Source: JAPLHP01 sp963720375 (GTDB lineage Bacteria > Chloroflexota > Dehalococcoidia > UBA2247 > RBG-13-53-26). From it: a stretch of DNA of 64,000 nt. The position numbers were made by a program, and so were the translations under genes. The notes under the pieces were generated by a model, which saw only the letters and a program-made list of their open reading frames with translations, was not told the origin of the DNA and ran no database searches. Each line of letters starts with the position of its first letter. The first letter of the stretch is position 1. Shown piece by piece: positions 1-8,286 of the stretch. The stretch covers positions 38,934 to 102,933 of the forward strand of contig CAVRFM010000003.1 of the NCBI GenBank assembly GCA_963720375.1, given 5' to 3'.

Positions 1-207
1 TTGCATTGCATTCAGAGTCCCCTCCATCATTTGCAGCATGAAGTTTGCCTTGGTGAAAACAATGCCCTTTTCGAGGTCGGCCAGTACTAACAGTTTATCC
101 CCGGTCTTAATATCAAAATCCTTCCTTGCCTCTGCTGGAATTACTATCTGGCCTCTCTCACTAACGGTGACCGATCCGTAAAACTTCTTCCCTTTCTTCA
201 ACTCCAT
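1..207 (-). CDS. AbrB/MazE/SpoVT-type DNA-binding protein (partial, runs off the left edge)
   Basis: Reading leftward from an ATG at 207, the first 69 codons stay open to the window edge. The N-terminus has the swapped-hairpin AbrB pattern: a Val-Thr-Val-Ser strand, then GQIVIPAEARK, then a GDKLLVL strand. This family binds DNA as dimers, either as antitoxins or as transition-state regulators. A Shine-Dalgarno-like AAGGAAGG precedes the ATG by a few bases. The residues after position 50 (lysine, phenylalanine and methionine rich) resemble the variable tail of such regulators. The C-terminus and any partner gene lie outside the window, so antitoxin versus global regulator cannot be decided. 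Confidence 0.75.
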   Translation of the reverse strand, partial: MELKKGKKFYGSVTVSERGQIVIPAEARKDFDIKTGDKLLVLADLEKGIVFTKANFMLQMMEGTLNAMQ

Positions 208-232
208 AATACCTTCCTTGTAATACTTATTT

Positions 233-248
233 ACAAGATATATCTTAC
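233..248. promoter_or_regulatory. AT-rich palindrome upstream of the AbrB-like gene
   Basis: AAGATATATCTT (235-246) is a perfect 12-bp palindrome just upstream of the minus-strand AbrB-like start. AbrB/MazE proteins often bind palindromes in their own promoters, so this is a candidate autoregulatory site. That role is inference from position and symmetry only. The rest of 208-547 holds no gene or recognisable site. Confidence 0.35.
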
Positions 249-547
249 ATCTTAATTATAATCCAGTCAACATAGCAAATTGCGTGGCTTAGAGTATGGA
301 AGCTCTCTACTCGTAAACCAGTTCGCTTGTTTCATTTAGCGGGTCACAATAGCCAGGATGGTGACATGGGACATTGTGCAGCAAGAGGTCAAATAGGCCG
401 GCTGTATATGGAACCTTTTTGCTCCCAGTTTCGTCATAAGAAACAGAAGGGCAAGAAACGGATTGCTTCTATCAAGCGGGCTGCAAGCTGTAGTCGCGGG
501 ATGTGAAAAGTGGTCCGGGCTACTGCGGTCAAGAGTGGAGGATAAAC

Positions 548-1831
548 ATGCTGATGAAGAAGTGGTTCCTTCTGTTGCTGGCAGTGGTCACTTTGTCCGG
601 TCTCATGGCCTGCAATCAGAAGGCATTAGCCAACTATGTGCAATCGAACCAGCCGCGCGACACCTCACCCTCTGTCGCTCAAGCAGACCTGGCCACCCTG
701 GTTGACGGCAACAACGTCTTTGCCTTTGATCTGTACCACGAGGTCAGTGGAAGCGACGGCAACATTTTCTACTCCCCGTACAGCATCTCTCTAGCCTTGG
801 CGATGACCTATGCCGGTGCTCGTAATGAAACTGAAAATGAAATGGCGAACGTCCTTCATTTTACCCTTCCCCAGGATCGCCTGCACCCCGCCATGGATAG
901 CCTTGACCTTGCGCTCAGGAGCCGCGGGCAAGGCGCACAGGGCACGAATGGAGAAGGATTCAAGCTGAACATCGCCAACGCCATCTGGGGACAGGATGGC
1001 TACCAGTTCCAACAGGCCTTTCTCGATGTCCTGGCCGAGAACTACGGCGCCGGACTAAGAATCGTAGACTTCCAATCTGCACCCGAGCAATCCCGCCTCA
1101 CCATCAACAACTGGGTCAGCGATCAGACTACGAACAAGATCAAGGATCTGATTCCCCAGGGCTTTATCACTACCGGAACCCGACTTGTGCTGACGAACGC
1201 CATCTACTTCGACGCTGCCTGGGCAAGCCCCTTCGACAAACACCAAACGCAGGACGGTACATTCCATCTGCTGACCGGCAGTGACATCACCGTCCCTATG
1301 ATGAGGCAAACCGAGGCAGTGAACTACGCTGAGGGAGACAACTATCAGGCAGTCGAGATTCCCTATGATGGCAATGAGCTTTCCATGGTGATCTTTCTGC
1401 CGAAGTCCGGCCAGTTCGACTCATTCGAGGCTTCGCTGAACAGTCAGACGGTAAACAGCATCATCAGCGGGCTGTCGTCCGAAGAGGTCGCACTGACAAT
1501 GCCAAAATTCCAGTTCGACTCCAGCTTCAGTTTGAAGTCGACACTATCGGCGATGGGCATGCCTCAAGCCTTCCAACCCGAAGTGGCTGATTTCTCCGGC
1601 ATGACGGGCAATCAGAACCTCTTTATCAGCGATGTGGTTCACAAAGCTTATATCTCTGTGGATGAGGCCGGTACGGAGGCGGCTGCTGCTACAGGCGTCA
1701 TAGTGGGAACAACTGCAGCACCTGTCGGGACCACACAGTTTACCCTTGACCGTCCGTTCATTTTTGCCATCCGTGACATAGCGACCAGCACAATACTGTT
1801 TATCGGGCGTGTGGAGAACCCCGCCCAATAA
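548..1831 (+). CDS. Serpin family protease inhibitor, lipoprotein
   Basis: The 427-residue product is a full-length serpin. The chosen ATG is preceded by GTGGAGGA five bases upstream; an upstream GTG at 503 lacks this. Residues 1-22 form a lipoprotein signal peptide ending in the lipobox LMAC, so the protein is probably tethered outside the membrane. The serpin body includes NAIYFDAAW and ends with RPFIFAIRD...ILFIGRV, the usual breach/strand-5B region. The reactive-centre loop starts near residue 372 with a small-residue hinge (GTEAAAATG), the pattern of inhibitory serpins that insert their loop. The cleavage residue cannot be assigned securely. Target proteases are unknown. The gene stands alone. 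Confidence 0.93.
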   Translation: MLMKKWFLLLLAVVTLSGLMACNQKALANYVQSNQPRDTSPSVAQADLATLVDGNNVFAFDLYHEVSGSDGNIFYSPYSISLALAMTYAGARNETENEMANVLHFTLPQDRLHPAMDSLDLALRSRGQGAQGTNGEGFKLNIANAIWGQDGYQFQQAFLDVLAENYGAGLRIVDFQSAPEQSRLTINNWVSDQTTNKIKDLIPQGFITTGTRLVLTNAIYFDAAWASPFDKHQTQDGTFHLLTGSDITVPMMRQTEAVNYAEGDNYQAVEIPYDGNELSMVIFLPKSGQFDSFEASLNSQTVNSIISGLSSEEVALTMPKFQFDSSFSLKSTLSAMGMPQAFQPEVADFSGMTGNQNLFISDVVHKAYISVDEAGTEAAAATGVIVGTTAAPVGTTQFTLDRPFIFAIRDIATSTILFIGRVENPAQ

Positions 1832-2125
1832 GTCCCAGACTTGTGAAGGATAGGGCCTGCCTAAGCGACAGACCCTATCTTGTCTTCTCCAGTCAAACGA
1901 GGGAGAACCGTCCGGTTTTGACCGGTTAACCATCAATCTGGAGCAACAATTCACCTTCTTGTTCAATGGAATCCGCAGATGGTTTATCCACTCGTAAGTC
2001 CTGTCCCTGACAGTTTACTGGAAAACTAGTTATGAGAACTTATCCTTGAAGTGCTATACGACATGTATTACAACATTGAAAGGAGTATGCTATCGGAGAA
2101 CCGGTAGTCGTGGAGAGGAGGACAA

Positions 2126-2365
2126 ATGAGCACGGACTCAAGAGATTGGATTCGAGACATCGTAAAGCAAGCAGTGAGGGAAGAGCTAAAAGTAGAACCA
2201 CAAGAGGTTACACTAACGAGTAGAAGAATGGCGACTTTGACAAAGTCGATGCCCATAGCAGCGTCGGTCAAATTGCCAGGTGATCGGGTAATAGAGGTTT
2301 CTATTACAATCTGGGGCGACTCCTATACGGACTTCCGGGTAACCCGAGAAACCCCTAAACCGTAA
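2126..2365 (+). CDS. Small hypothetical protein (79 aa)
   Basis: The ORF starts at an ATG right after a strong GAGGAGG ribosome site, so it is probably translated. The N-terminal third is predicted helical and charged (DWIRDIVKQAVREELK). The rest alternates hydrophobic residues like a beta sheet (VKLPGDRVIEVSITIWG). There is no signal peptide, membrane segment or cysteine. I do not recognise a family. It sits 50 bp upstream of a methyltransferase on the same strand and may share its transcript. Confidence 0.6.
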   Translation: MSTDSRDWIRDIVKQAVREELKVEPQEVTLTSRRMATLTKSMPIAASVKLPGDRVIEVSITIWGDSYTDFRVTRETPKP

Positions 2366-2415
2366 GCCAATTTGTCGTAGGCACATTACGAGACATGTCG
2401 GAGCAAGAGGAGCAA

Positions 2416-3150
2416 ATGAGCGGAAAAGTCGACAGATGGAGAAGGGAAGACCTCAGTAAGCGCTATCTGGATGGTGTGAGAGGTGCAATCCCTCTGGCAG
2501 ATCATCAGATAGATACTATTCTGGCCATTATTGAAAAGACGGGACTTGAGGTAAGAGCGTTCCTAGATCTAGGTTGCGGTGATGGCATTCTGGGCAGAGC
2601 TATCTTGGCGGACTATCCTGAAGCAACAGGGGTGTTCTTGGACTTCTCGGATACCATGATTGAGGCCGCACGCCAAGAAGCTCCCAAGAGCAGTGCAAAA
2701 CCCCACTTTGTTACAGAGGATTTTGGGAGACCATCCTGGGTCAAATCCGTATCAGGATATGGGGAATTTGATGTGGTTGTCTCTGGACTTTCCATACATC
2801 ATCAGAAGGATAAAAGGAAGAGAGAGATTTACGAAGAGGTCTTCAACCTGCTTGCCCCAGGAGGACTGTTCCTGAATCTGGAACATGTTGCATCACCTTC
2901 ACCGTTTCTAGAACACCTTCATGACGAATTCTTCATCGATTCACTCTATAAATATCACCACACTCTGAACCCTACCAAAACGCGGGAAGAGATTGCATGG
3001 AACCATTACAACAGCCCACTCAGGGAAGCCAATATCCTAGCGCCGGTGGGTACTCAGTGCTCCTGGCTTCGACGGATAGGGTTCAAAGAAGTAGATTGCT
3101 ACATGAAGATATTTGAACTTGCTCTTTTCGGTGGTATGAAGCCGAAGTAG
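2416..3150 (+). CDS. Class I SAM-dependent methyltransferase
   Basis: The Rossmann SAM-binding motif FLDLGCGDGILG lies near residues 49-60, followed by an acidic strand end (GVFLDFSDTM), motif II-like FDVVVSGLSIHH and the post-motif LLAPGGLFLNLEH. I placed the start at 2416 because GAGGAG lies just before it; the ATG at 2395 has no clear ribosome site. At about 244 residues it is the usual size for a small-molecule methyltransferase (methyltransf_25/UbiE-like). The substrate cannot be inferred. It follows the small gene at 2126 on the same strand. Confidence 0.85.
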   Translation: MSGKVDRWRREDLSKRYLDGVRGAIPLADHQIDTILAIIEKTGLEVRAFLDLGCGDGILGRAILADYPEATGVFLDFSDTMIEAARQEAPKSSAKPHFVTEDFGRPSWVKSVSGYGEFDVVVSGLSIHHQKDKRKREIYEEVFNLLAPGGLFLNLEHVASPSPFLEHLHDEFFIDSLYKYHHTLNPTKTREEIAWNHYNSPLREANILAPVGTQCSWLRRIGFKEVDCYMKIFELALFGGMKPK

Positions 3151-3302
3151 TGCAATGTGGTACTCGAGGCAACCTCGATGAATGTCTGGATTGCATGTTC
3201 AGAGGGAAGAGGTGTCAACCGAAAGACTGCATTGACAAGTGGTACAATAATTGGAGGCTGGTCAGAGCGAGCTGAAGAAATCAATTATTCAAGGAGAATG
3301 AC

Positions 3303-3694
3303 ATGGCATACTGTACCAGGTGCGGGCAAGCGGTGAACGAAGGCGATACATTCTGCTCCGGTTGTGGGGCGGAGATGGGGCAGCAGCCGAAGCTAATTCA
3401 GACAACATAGAGATAGAAATTGAGAAGGCAAGACACCATGAGAAGATTGGGTGGGTGCTGATGATAGCTGCGGTCATTCTGGAGGGGATTGGAGGATGGC
3501 TGCTGCTCGGCCCCACTGCTACCCGAAATGAATCGCACGGTGCACTCCACTCTCAAGCTATCTATCATCCTTACGGGAGTGCAGGGGATGCGTTAGTGTT
3601 TCTCGGGATGCTTCTTGTTCTCATTGGCGGTGGGCTCTGCGTATACTGGTCATTGAGACAGTCAAGGCTGATGCGAAAACTGAAGCCGCAGTAA
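3303..3694 (+). CDS. Zinc-ribbon membrane protein, frameshifted near 3378
   Basis: The ATG at 3303 follows AAGGAGAATGAC. It opens a zinc ribbon (CTRCGQ ... CSGCG, two CxxC pairs) that runs into a stop at 3408. A second frame continues through 3694 with acidic and helical residues, then two hydrophobic segments (VLMIAAVILEGIGGWLLL; ALVFLGMLLVLIGGGLCVYW). Adding one G to the GGGG run at 3377-3380 joins them into one protein of about 130 residues: zinc ribbon, linker, two membrane helices, a common architecture. A base missing from the assembly is more likely than a real mutation. TGGTACAAT (about 3239-3247) upstream resembles an extended -10. Function unknown. Confidence 0.7.
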
Positions 3695-3727
3695 TTGAGC
3701 ACAATCTACCGCTGTGCTTCTTAGGCC

Positions 3728-4411
3728 TCAATCAAACCCGTACCACTTCACTACGCTGTCCACGGCCTCTCTCTCCGACCGGAATGCATTTATGGGGTTG
3801 TCCCAGTCGGGGTACCCGATGGCTATCCCCAGGACTATTACCTTGGAATCGGGTATCTCCAGCATCTCCCGCAGAACGTCCGGATAATGAACTGCCTGTG
3901 CCTGTGCAATGGTCCCCAGTCCGTACCTGGTGGCGAGGAGCATGATGTTCTCGGCTACCATGCCGCAATCAAATACGGGCCATACGTTGAGGCCGCTGCT
4001 CTGATGACAGAAGGAGCGGCCGGTATAGATGTAAATGGCTGCCGGCGCCCCGTATAGCTTCGGCCCTTGCATGTACCACTCCGCTCCCTTTTGGGAGACC
4101 TTCCCGCGCGCCTTGACTGCTTCAGACATTTTGCCTGCCAGAGAGACAAAACGGCTCTTGTATGGTTCCGGAAACTCCTCCGGCCCCCGGAAATCCGGCG
4201 CGGCCTTCACCCCGACCTTTGCTGCAAACGCTTCGGTGATCGCCCGCAGTTTTGCCCCGGTGGCGATGGCGAACTCCCATGGCTGCGTATTGGCCCACGA
4301 TGGAGCGCGCAAGGCGACTTCCATTATCTCTCTCAGTGTCTCCCTGGGTACCGGGTCCGGTCTGAAGGCCCGAATGCTCTGTCTTCTTTCCATGGCTTCT
4401 TTGATATCCAT
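3728..4411 (-). CDS. Nitroreductase family protein
   Basis: A 227-residue FMN-dependent nitroreductase-fold enzyme. The N-terminal RRQSIRAFRPDPVP and SWANTQPWEFAI match the FMN-phosphate and flavin contacts of the family. The late segment AENIMLLATRYGLGTIAQAQ is the conserved second FMN helix, followed by VIVLGIAIGYPD. Such enzymes use NAD(P)H to reduce nitro compounds, quinones or flavins, or act as dehalogenases or cofactor-processing enzymes. The substrate is not predictable here. The start ATG follows GGGGGTAAG. A shorter paralogue of the same fold lies at 9654. It is convergent with the zinc-ribbon gene at 3303. Confidence 0.9.
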   Translation of the reverse strand: MDIKEAMERRQSIRAFRPDPVPRETLREIMEVALRAPSWANTQPWEFAIATGAKLRAITEAFAAKVGVKAAPDFRGPEEFPEPYKSRFVSLAGKMSEAVKARGKVSQKGAEWYMQGPKLYGAPAAIYIYTGRSFCHQSSGLNVWPVFDCGMVAENIMLLATRYGLGTIAQAQAVHYPDVLREMLEIPDSKVIVLGIAIGYPDWDNPINAFRSEREAVDSVVKWYGFD

Positions 4412-4484
4412 CAGCTTACCCCCTTCGTTGCAGGATCAGTTCTTGCTCCAGAAGAGCTATATGCAGGTCAGAAATTCCGCACAA

Positions 4485-4796
4485 TCAGCGACTACGCACG
4501 CGCTCAAAATAAAGAGATAGTAATATCGAAGTAACCAGGACCCCCAAACCGGCCATGGCAGCGGCGCGGGTCAAGCCAAGGGAGAAGTCTCCCACCCTGA
4601 AGATGAGTACATAGCCGATGAGGAAGTTCAGCAGCCCCCAGAGGACGTTTACCGGCGGTGGCGATTCTCCCACACCGGGAGGCGAGGCGAAGGGACTCTG
4701 GAACCTCTTCCCGGCTATGCCATGTGTGAAGTGGGGTACGCCGTTAGCCAGAAAAGCGCCGGCAAAGAAGTAAGCGAAGTAAGCATACCATGTCAT
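4485..4796 (-). CDS. Small integral membrane protein
   Basis: The 103-residue product has three hydrophobic segments: the N-terminus (YAYFAYFFAGAFLANGVPHF), a central one (LWGLLNFLIGYVLIF) and a C-terminal one (AAMAGLGVLVTSILLSLYF). It ends in a basic tail (ERVRSR). The ATG follows AGGA by five bases. GVPHFTHGIAGKRFQSPFA between helices 1 and 2 is reminiscent of a widespread uncharacterised bacterial membrane family, but I cannot give it a secure name. It lies downstream of, and on the same strand as, the degenerate SDR fragment at 4906. Confidence 0.7.
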   Translation of the reverse strand: MTWYAYFAYFFAGAFLANGVPHFTHGIAGKRFQSPFASPPGVGESPPPVNVLWGLLNFLIGYVLIFRVGDFSLGLTRAAAMAGLGVLVTSILLSLYFERVRSR

Positions 4797-4905
4797 ATTC
4801 TTCCTCCCCCTGCTGATAGTGTGACCAGACTTTACTACTGCAGACGTGCGCGGTCAACAGAGAGCTTGTGCTGCCCTTTCCGGGGGCAGGTTAGGGAGGT
4901 AGCTC

Positions 4906-4988
4906 TATATGCCCTGCTCCAAACGGGAGTGCCCTGCGGCTATTCTTGCTTCTTGGGCCTGGCCTTCGGTATGCCGGCTGTCCAACCG
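4906..4988 (-). pseudogene. Duplicated 3' end of the SDR gene (83-bp direct repeat, copy A)
   Basis: This stretch matches 5932-6014 almost base for base over an equal length of 83 bp. Copy B covers the last codons and stop of the intact SDR gene at 5966. Copy A therefore carries an orphan SDR C-terminus with no gene body. The two copies bracket 943 bp holding one foreign-looking gene (5311-5928). Either an insertion duplicated its target or recombination left the fragment behind. Confidence 0.8.
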
Positions 4989-5310
4989 GGCAAGGGTTGT
5001 CACGATAGAACCAGGCAATCCACCATTGAACGCGAAATACTGCTGACACTGGTGATCCAACGACACAACATCTACCATCTCCAGGATGCAAAAGCGACCC
5101 CCTTTTTGTGGTGGCTATGTTGTCTTCTCAATGACCTACACAATCCAGTTGCCCATATCCGCACACTCTCATTATCGATTCTTGCAAACCCGCTCCATTT
5201 TGTCTAGACTCATCACTGCTCAACCTATACAGACGACTCTTATACGCCTTTGTGCCAGGTCTTATAAGCTCACTGCTTGCTGGATTGTTGCTGAACTTCT
5301 CAAGAATAAT

Positions 5311-5928
5311 ATGAATAAAAAAATCTTACTTGCCATTCTGTTAGTCATAGTTATCATCTTATCCTTATCTATATTCCTGGTTAGAGAGAGTGGCCGTAAC
5401 AACCAGCCTCAGCAGAATGTGGTTCCGGAGAACTTGCCTGGTATTCAGATGACTGAAGTTCCCTGGAAAGCTGAAAGGGATCACTTGCGAGAGCGGCTGA
5501 AGATAATAGGATTGCCTGCTCTTTCAGGAGAAGGTGTGAAGCTCCATACCCATCACCATATTGATATATTTATCAGCGGAGAACAGGTGATAATTCCTGC
5601 TGAGATAGGTATTGGAAAGGGCTTCATATCTCCAATTCATACCCATGACGAAACCGGTGTTATTCATGTTGAATCTGCGCAAGTGCAGGTTTTCACTCTG
5701 GGACAATTCTTTGATGTCTGGGGGGTCAGATTTGTGAAGGATTGCATTGGTGCTTATTGTGAATCGGGCGACAATAAACTCCGTGTATTTGTTAACGGCG
5801 TCTTAAACGAGGGCGATCCAAGATCTCTCGAACTTTCACCTTACCAAGAGATTGTGGTTGCCTTCGGAACAGATAATGACTTGCCAAACCCAATACCTTC
5901 GAGCTATCAATTTGAGCCGGGCCTTTAG
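5311..5928 (+). CDS. Membrane-anchored histidine-rich protein of unknown function
   Basis: The ORF is open from 5086, but an ATG at 5311 begins a convincing signal anchor (KKILLAILLVIVIILSLSIFL), giving 205 residues exposed outside the membrane. Two histidine clusters stand out: LHTHHHIDIFISG and SPIHTHDETGVIHVES, followed by FTLGQFFDVWGV. I recall similar domains in archaeal and environmental bacterial secreted proteins, sometimes fused to thioredoxin-like domains, but know no assigned function. The histidines suggest metal binding, which is inference. The gene is AT-richer than its neighbours and lies between two 83-bp direct repeats, consistent with acquisition. Confidence 0.75.
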   Translation: MNKKILLAILLVIVIILSLSIFLVRESGRNNQPQQNVVPENLPGIQMTEVPWKAERDHLRERLKIIGLPALSGEGVKLHTHHHIDIFISGEQVIIPAEIGIGKGFISPIHTHDETGVIHVESAQVQVFTLGQFFDVWGVRFVKDCIGAYCESGDNKLRVFVNGVLNEGDPRSLELSPYQEIVVAFGTDNDLPNPIPSSYQFEPGL

Positions 5929-5931
5929 TTG

Positions 5932-6014
5932 TATATGCCCTGCTCCAATAGGGAGTGCGCTGCGGCTATTCTTGCTTCTTGGGCCTGGCCTTCGGTATGC
6001 CGGCTGTCCAACCG
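5932..6014. repeat. 83-bp direct repeat, copy B
   Basis: This copy overlaps the 3' end of the SDR gene and pairs with 4906-4988. The match begins just after the stop codon of the histidine-rich gene and ends inside the SDR coding sequence. Confidence 0.8.
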
Positions 6015-6745
6015 CCGTCAATCACTATGGACGTGCCGGTGATGAAAGATGAGTCATCACAAGACAGGTACAGTGCTACCCTGGCCACTTCCTCAGGCTC
6101 TCCGAACCTTCTCATGGCCTGCGCCTGTTTAAACGGCGGCGGATTGTTTGAATCAGAGCCAGCGGACAGCGGCGTTGTTATGCCACCGGGGCAAATGCAG
6201 TTGATCCTGATGTTTTTGTCGGCATACTCCAGCGCCATGGTCTTGGTCAGATGTATGACCCCTGCCTTGGAGGCGCAATAGGCCGGCAAACCGGGCAGAC
6301 CGATCATGCCCGCGGAGGAAGCGGTGTTGACGATGATGCCGCCACCCTGGCTGACCATTATGGGGATGGCGTACTTCGAACCCAGGAATACCCCTCTCAG
6401 ATTGGTGGCGATAATGCTGTCCCACACCTCCTCCGCCGTGTCAGCAGTCATGATGTAATTGCCCATGACGCCGGCGTTGTTGAACAGGATGTCAAGCTGT
6501 CCGTAGGTGGCGAGAGTCAGCCTGACCATCTTCTGCACGTCAGGCGACTTGGACACATCCGCTTCGATAAAGACGGCCTGACCGGCGGCCTCTTTGATCA
6601 TTCTGACTGTCTCGTTTCCCCCTTTAGGCACAATATCATCCACCACGATCCTGGCTCCTTCTTTGGCAAAAAGGAGTGCAGTAGCGCGCCCAATTCCCGA
6701 CCCAGCTCCTGTGATCAGAGCTACTTTCCCAGCAAGTTTACCCAT
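5966..6745 (-). CDS. SDR family NAD(P)-dependent oxidoreductase
   Basis: A classical short-chain dehydrogenase of 259 residues. The cofactor motif TGAGSGIG lies near residue 14, NNAG in the middle, the catalytic serine in NTASSAGMIG, and the YxxxK pair in YCASKAG. The C-terminal SFITGTSIVIDGGWTAG is typical. I chose the ATG at 6745 (MGKLAGKV), with AAGGAG 11 bases upstream; a GTG seven codons earlier is possible. These enzymes oxidise or reduce alcohols and ketones; the substrate is unknown. Its last 49 bp of coding sequence are duplicated at 4906-4988. Confidence 0.93.
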   Translation of the reverse strand: MGKLAGKVALITGAGSGIGRATALLFAKEGARIVVDDIVPKGGNETVRMIKEAAGQAVFIEADVSKSPDVQKMVRLTLATYGQLDILFNNAGVMGNYIMTADTAEEVWDSIIATNLRGVFLGSKYAIPIMVSQGGGIIVNTASSAGMIGLPGLPAYCASKAGVIHLTKTMALEYADKNIRINCICPGGITTPLSAGSDSNNPPPFKQAQAMRRFGEPEEVARVALYLSCDDSSFITGTSIVIDGGWTAGIPKARPKKQE

Positions 6746-6871
6746 TTTCACCAGTTCTCCTTTCACCAGCTTTGGGATGACACCGATGTGGTATCGTCCC
6801 GGTTTCCGTTATTATACGCAGAGATTTCATGCCCTGCATAATCAAGAGAAGTCGTCTTCCTTGAGATTGCT

Positions 6872-6960
6872 TCGGCGGAGGGCGGTTCCCGAACCGCCCC
6901 TACGGCCTCCTAATAATGACATAGGAATGGCGTTTCCTCGCAATGACACTGCCGGCTGCC
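6872..6960. repeat. Intergenic hairpin repeats (REP-like)
   Basis: GGGCGGTTC-CC-GAACCGCCC (6880-6899) is a perfect 9-bp stem. It is followed by CTAC and then a TCCTCGCAATGACAC segment, which also appears at 14280-14294. Similar GGGCGG hairpins recur at 9537, 41081 and 54363. They probably act as transcript ends or are selfish palindromes. The remainder of 6746-7054 shows no gene. Confidence 0.7.
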
Positions 6961-7054
6961 TGCGGCAAGGGGTGCGGTTTTACTCCGGATACAGGCCGGG
7001 ATTCCCGTTTGCTCTGGCGGCGGAACGGTGTTAGGCTATTTTTAGGAGAACTAT

Positions 7055-8101
7055 ATGGGCACAGGAGTAATTGAGTCAACAGGCACCAGTTTGGTGCAGA
7101 ATCACGGCCAGAGCGCTCCGGCGGCGGAGCTGCCCGGGGCTGTGGCAGAAGAAGAGGCCCTCGACGCCTATTCCCGGCTGGTGGTCTCGGTGTCCGAAAA
7201 GCTGAGCCCATCGGTGGTGAACATCAGCGTGGGACGGGGTGGAAAAGGGCGGGCGCGGTCACCTGAGATTGACGGGACGGCCTCCGGGGTTATTATTGCC
7301 CCGGATGGTTTCATCCTCACCAATAGCCATGTAGTACATCAGGCGAAGAGGCTGGAGGTGGGTCTGCAGGGCTCTACCTGTCAGTACCAGGCTGAGCTGG
7401 TGGGAGAAGACCCGGCTACCGATCTGGCTGTGGTGAGAATAAATGCCACCGGGCTGCCTGCGGCACACCTGGGAGACTCGGAGAAGCTGCGGGTGGGGCA
7501 GTTGGTGATAGCTATCGGCCATCCTCTGGGACTGCGCGCCACAGTTACTGCGGGCGTGATCAGCGCCGTGGGCCGGTCTCTGCGCAGTCAGGCAGGCCGT
7601 CTCATCGAGAACATTATCCAGACCGATGCTGCCCTCAACCCCGGTTCCAGCGGCGGGCCGCTGGCGGATTCCAGGGCTTGTGTGGTAGGCATCAATACCG
7701 CCATCATCCAGTTCGCCCAGGGGATATGCTTTGCTATTCCGGCCAACACTGCCCACTGGGTGGCCGGAACGCTGATCAAGGAAGGCCGTGTGGTGCGCGG
7801 CTATATCGGCATCGCCGGACAATCCGATCCCATAAAACCGGCTCTGGTGAAGCGCTTTGGGCTGCCCGGTAAGTCGGGGTTGGCCTTGGTTGCCGTCAGC
7901 CCCAATAGCCCTGCCAGCAAGGCAGGCATGCGGTCGGGAGATATCATCATCGCGGTGGGGCAGACCACTATTGCCACTGTGGATGACCTGCATAAGCTGC
8001 TCACCCGGGATGCGATCGGGCGGGAACTGCCGCTGGCCCTGCTGCGGGGCGATAACCTGCTGCAGACGAAGATAACCCCCACCGCCGACGCCGGCCGGTG
8101 A
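7055..8101 (+). CDS. HtrA/DegP-like trypsin-fold serine protease with C-terminal PDZ domain
   Basis: The 348-residue product has the S1C protease triad: His92 in TNSHVV, Asp123 in ATDLAV and Ser199 in NPGSSGGPL. A PDZ domain follows from about residue 255 (LALVAVSPNSPASKAGMRSGDIIIAVG). HtrA enzymes degrade or refold damaged proteins and usually work in the cell envelope. Here the ATG (after TTAGGAG) is followed by about 40 polar residues with no signal peptide or membrane helix, so the protein appears cytoplasmic or exported by another route. One PDZ domain is seen, as in DegS-type members. The gene stands alone. Confidence 0.93.
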   Translation: MGTGVIESTGTSLVQNHGQSAPAAELPGAVAEEEALDAYSRLVVSVSEKLSPSVVNISVGRGGKGRARSPEIDGTASGVIIAPDGFILTNSHVVHQAKRLEVGLQGSTCQYQAELVGEDPATDLAVVRINATGLPAAHLGDSEKLRVGQLVIAIGHPLGLRATVTAGVISAVGRSLRSQAGRLIENIIQTDAALNPGSSGGPLADSRACVVGINTAIIQFAQGICFAIPANTAHWVAGTLIKEGRVVRGYIGIAGQSDPIKPALVKRFGLPGKSGLALVAVSPNSPASKAGMRSGDIIIAVGQTTIATVDDLHKLLTRDAIGRELPLALLRGDNLLQTKITPTADAGR

Positions 8102-8286
8102 GGGGAGCCCATCTGCCGGGCAAGGCCGTTTTTTGTCTGCGGCGATGGTGATCTTCCTGCAAGGAATGCAGCAGTTGATATATGGAGCCATAGTCTGATA
8201 TTATTGGCCTACCGCGACCGGCCCCCAACCGCCGGAGGCAAATCCCAGACCAGTGGCTGAGACAGCCATGGTGATTGGAGGACAAG

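Noticed and set aside
5090..5130. Possible twelfth promoter-repeat copy (TTTTTGTGGTGGCTATGTTGTC)
   Set aside because: It only resembles the 3' half and lacks TATAAT; too weak to count.
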